DNA of 49,986 bases from Acidobacteriota bacterium (GTDB lineage: Bacteria > Acidobacteriota > Thermoanaerobaculia > Multivoradales > J023): positions 1-49,986 of the forward strand of contig JAJCXO010000209.1 in the NCBI GenBank assembly GCA_029263395.1, given 5' to 3'. Position numbers and translations under genes: made by a program. Positions within the stretch are counted from its first letter, which is position 1. Each line of letters begins with the position of its first letter. The notes below the pieces were generated by a model. The model was not told the DNA's origin and made no database searches. It saw only the letters and a list, made by a program, of their open reading frames with translations. Below, piece by piece: positions 49,540-49,986 of the stretch.

Positions 49540-49986
49540 TCAGCTAGACGCTGGAGTCCAGGCCCTCCAAAGCGCCGCCCCGCCTGCGTCGGCGAGCGGA
49601 TCGATGGCGTGGCCGAAACGGATGAAGGGCAGGCTTGGTGGGAAACTGTGTTTAGGGAAGACCGCTTCGGCGGCCCGACCGAGTTTCACTTTGAGTGATG
49701 CCTCGCGAAACATTCCGACGAAGGCCCGGTAGGCGAGTTTCATGAGATCACGCGTTTCCCTACTGGCGGCGTGACACAGCGGTTTGGGTGAGCGTTTGTG
49801 GCGGGCGGAACGAGCGAAGGGATCTTGGTTGCGGATGGCGTCCATCCCCAAGGGTTCGATGCCGAGCTCGGCGCGTTGCTCCGCAGCTTCCGCTTCGATC
49901 TCGACGACCATCTCGTTCACGAGTTTGCGACGGGTGGCAAGGGATAGATCTTTCCAACAAGGCAGCGGTGCGAGCTGGACGGCATA
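49540..49986 (-). mobile_element. REP-associated (Y1-type) transposase, C-terminal part, cut by window edge
   Basis: A frame enters from the right edge and ends at 49540, giving 148 residues of the C-terminal half. The pattern LAPLPCWKDLSLATRRKLV, VEIEAEAAEQRAELG, then RNQDPFARSARHKRSPKPLCHAASRETRDLMKLAYRAFVGMF and FPPSLPFIR matches the C-terminal region of REP-associated tyrosine transposases found in many bacteria, including Acidobacteriota. The catalytic HUH/Tyr region would be beyond the window. The last about 25 residues look like an added tail. Such single-copy transposases mobilise REP sequences; whether it acts on the palindromic elements here is unknown. Confidence 0.8.

Noticed and set aside
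49405-49698. 97-codon plus-strand frame near the right edge
   Set aside because: Overlaps the minus-strand transposase C-terminus, which has a clear family match.
1-49986. tRNA or rRNA genes
   Set aside because: No cloverleaf with a T-loop GTTCRANNC and matching arms, and no rRNA-like conserved stretch, was noticed on either strand. This was an inspection by eye only.

Overview
The window looks like a chromosomal piece of a GC-rich Gram-negative bacterium with a periplasm and outer membrane: there are many lipoprotein and Sec signal peptides, paired M16 peptidases, SurA/parvulin-type isomerases and M23/M1 peptidases. The mix of CRTAC1-type FG-GAP/ASPIC-UnbV proteins, sulfatase-fold proteins fused to TPRs, DUF4136, a CadC-like membrane regulator and an MXAN_0977-type di-heme protein most resembles Acidobacteriota (Thermoanaerobaculia-like). 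That placement is inference from gene content; there is no rRNA or tRNA gene in the window.

Layout. 1-4.1 kb is accessory: a gene tail, a RelE/ParE-type toxin-antitoxin pair lying between two copies of a 79-bp direct repeat, a large ATPase/TPR protein with kinesin-light-chain-like repeats, and a decayed membrane-protein gene. 4.5-12 kb holds an M23 peptidase, a GAF-sigma54 activator and a pair of M16 peptidases (one with the zinc motif, one without and carrying a C-terminal extension). 12-15.1 kb holds an unknown helical protein and an ECF sigma / zinc-finger anti-sigma / membrane protein operon with an ECF-type promoter in front. 15.2-19.4 kb carries small genes (DUF4136, DUF983, Tat-exported ankyrin protein, membrane winged-helix regulator, DinB). 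19.7-26.5 kb has a di-heme peroxidase-like protein with a TPR partner, a thioredoxin-fold protein and an M1 aminopeptidase.

26.7-49 kb is the most striking part. The same five protein families occur twice in different arrangements: (i) a small secreted protein ending in a conserved PVELM-x-F-x-VD tail, (ii) CRTAC1/ASPIC-UnbV FG-GAP proteins, (iii) TPR lipoproteins, (iv) large parvulin-like isomerase lipoproteins or secreted proteins, and (v) a lipoprotein sulfatase-fold/TPR fusion with Thr where sulfatases have the formylglycine Cys/Ser. In both copies the sulfatase-like gene overlaps a downstream parvulin gene by 4 nt. All products are predicted to be exported. I infer a cell-envelope system that folds, modifies or displays the PVELM-tailed proteins; its function is not established.

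A second theme is a set of short tandem duplications or triplications (units of 8-21 bp, usually three diverged copies) at about a dozen places, mostly in gene 5' regions. The window ends inside a REP-associated (Y1-type) transposase gene.
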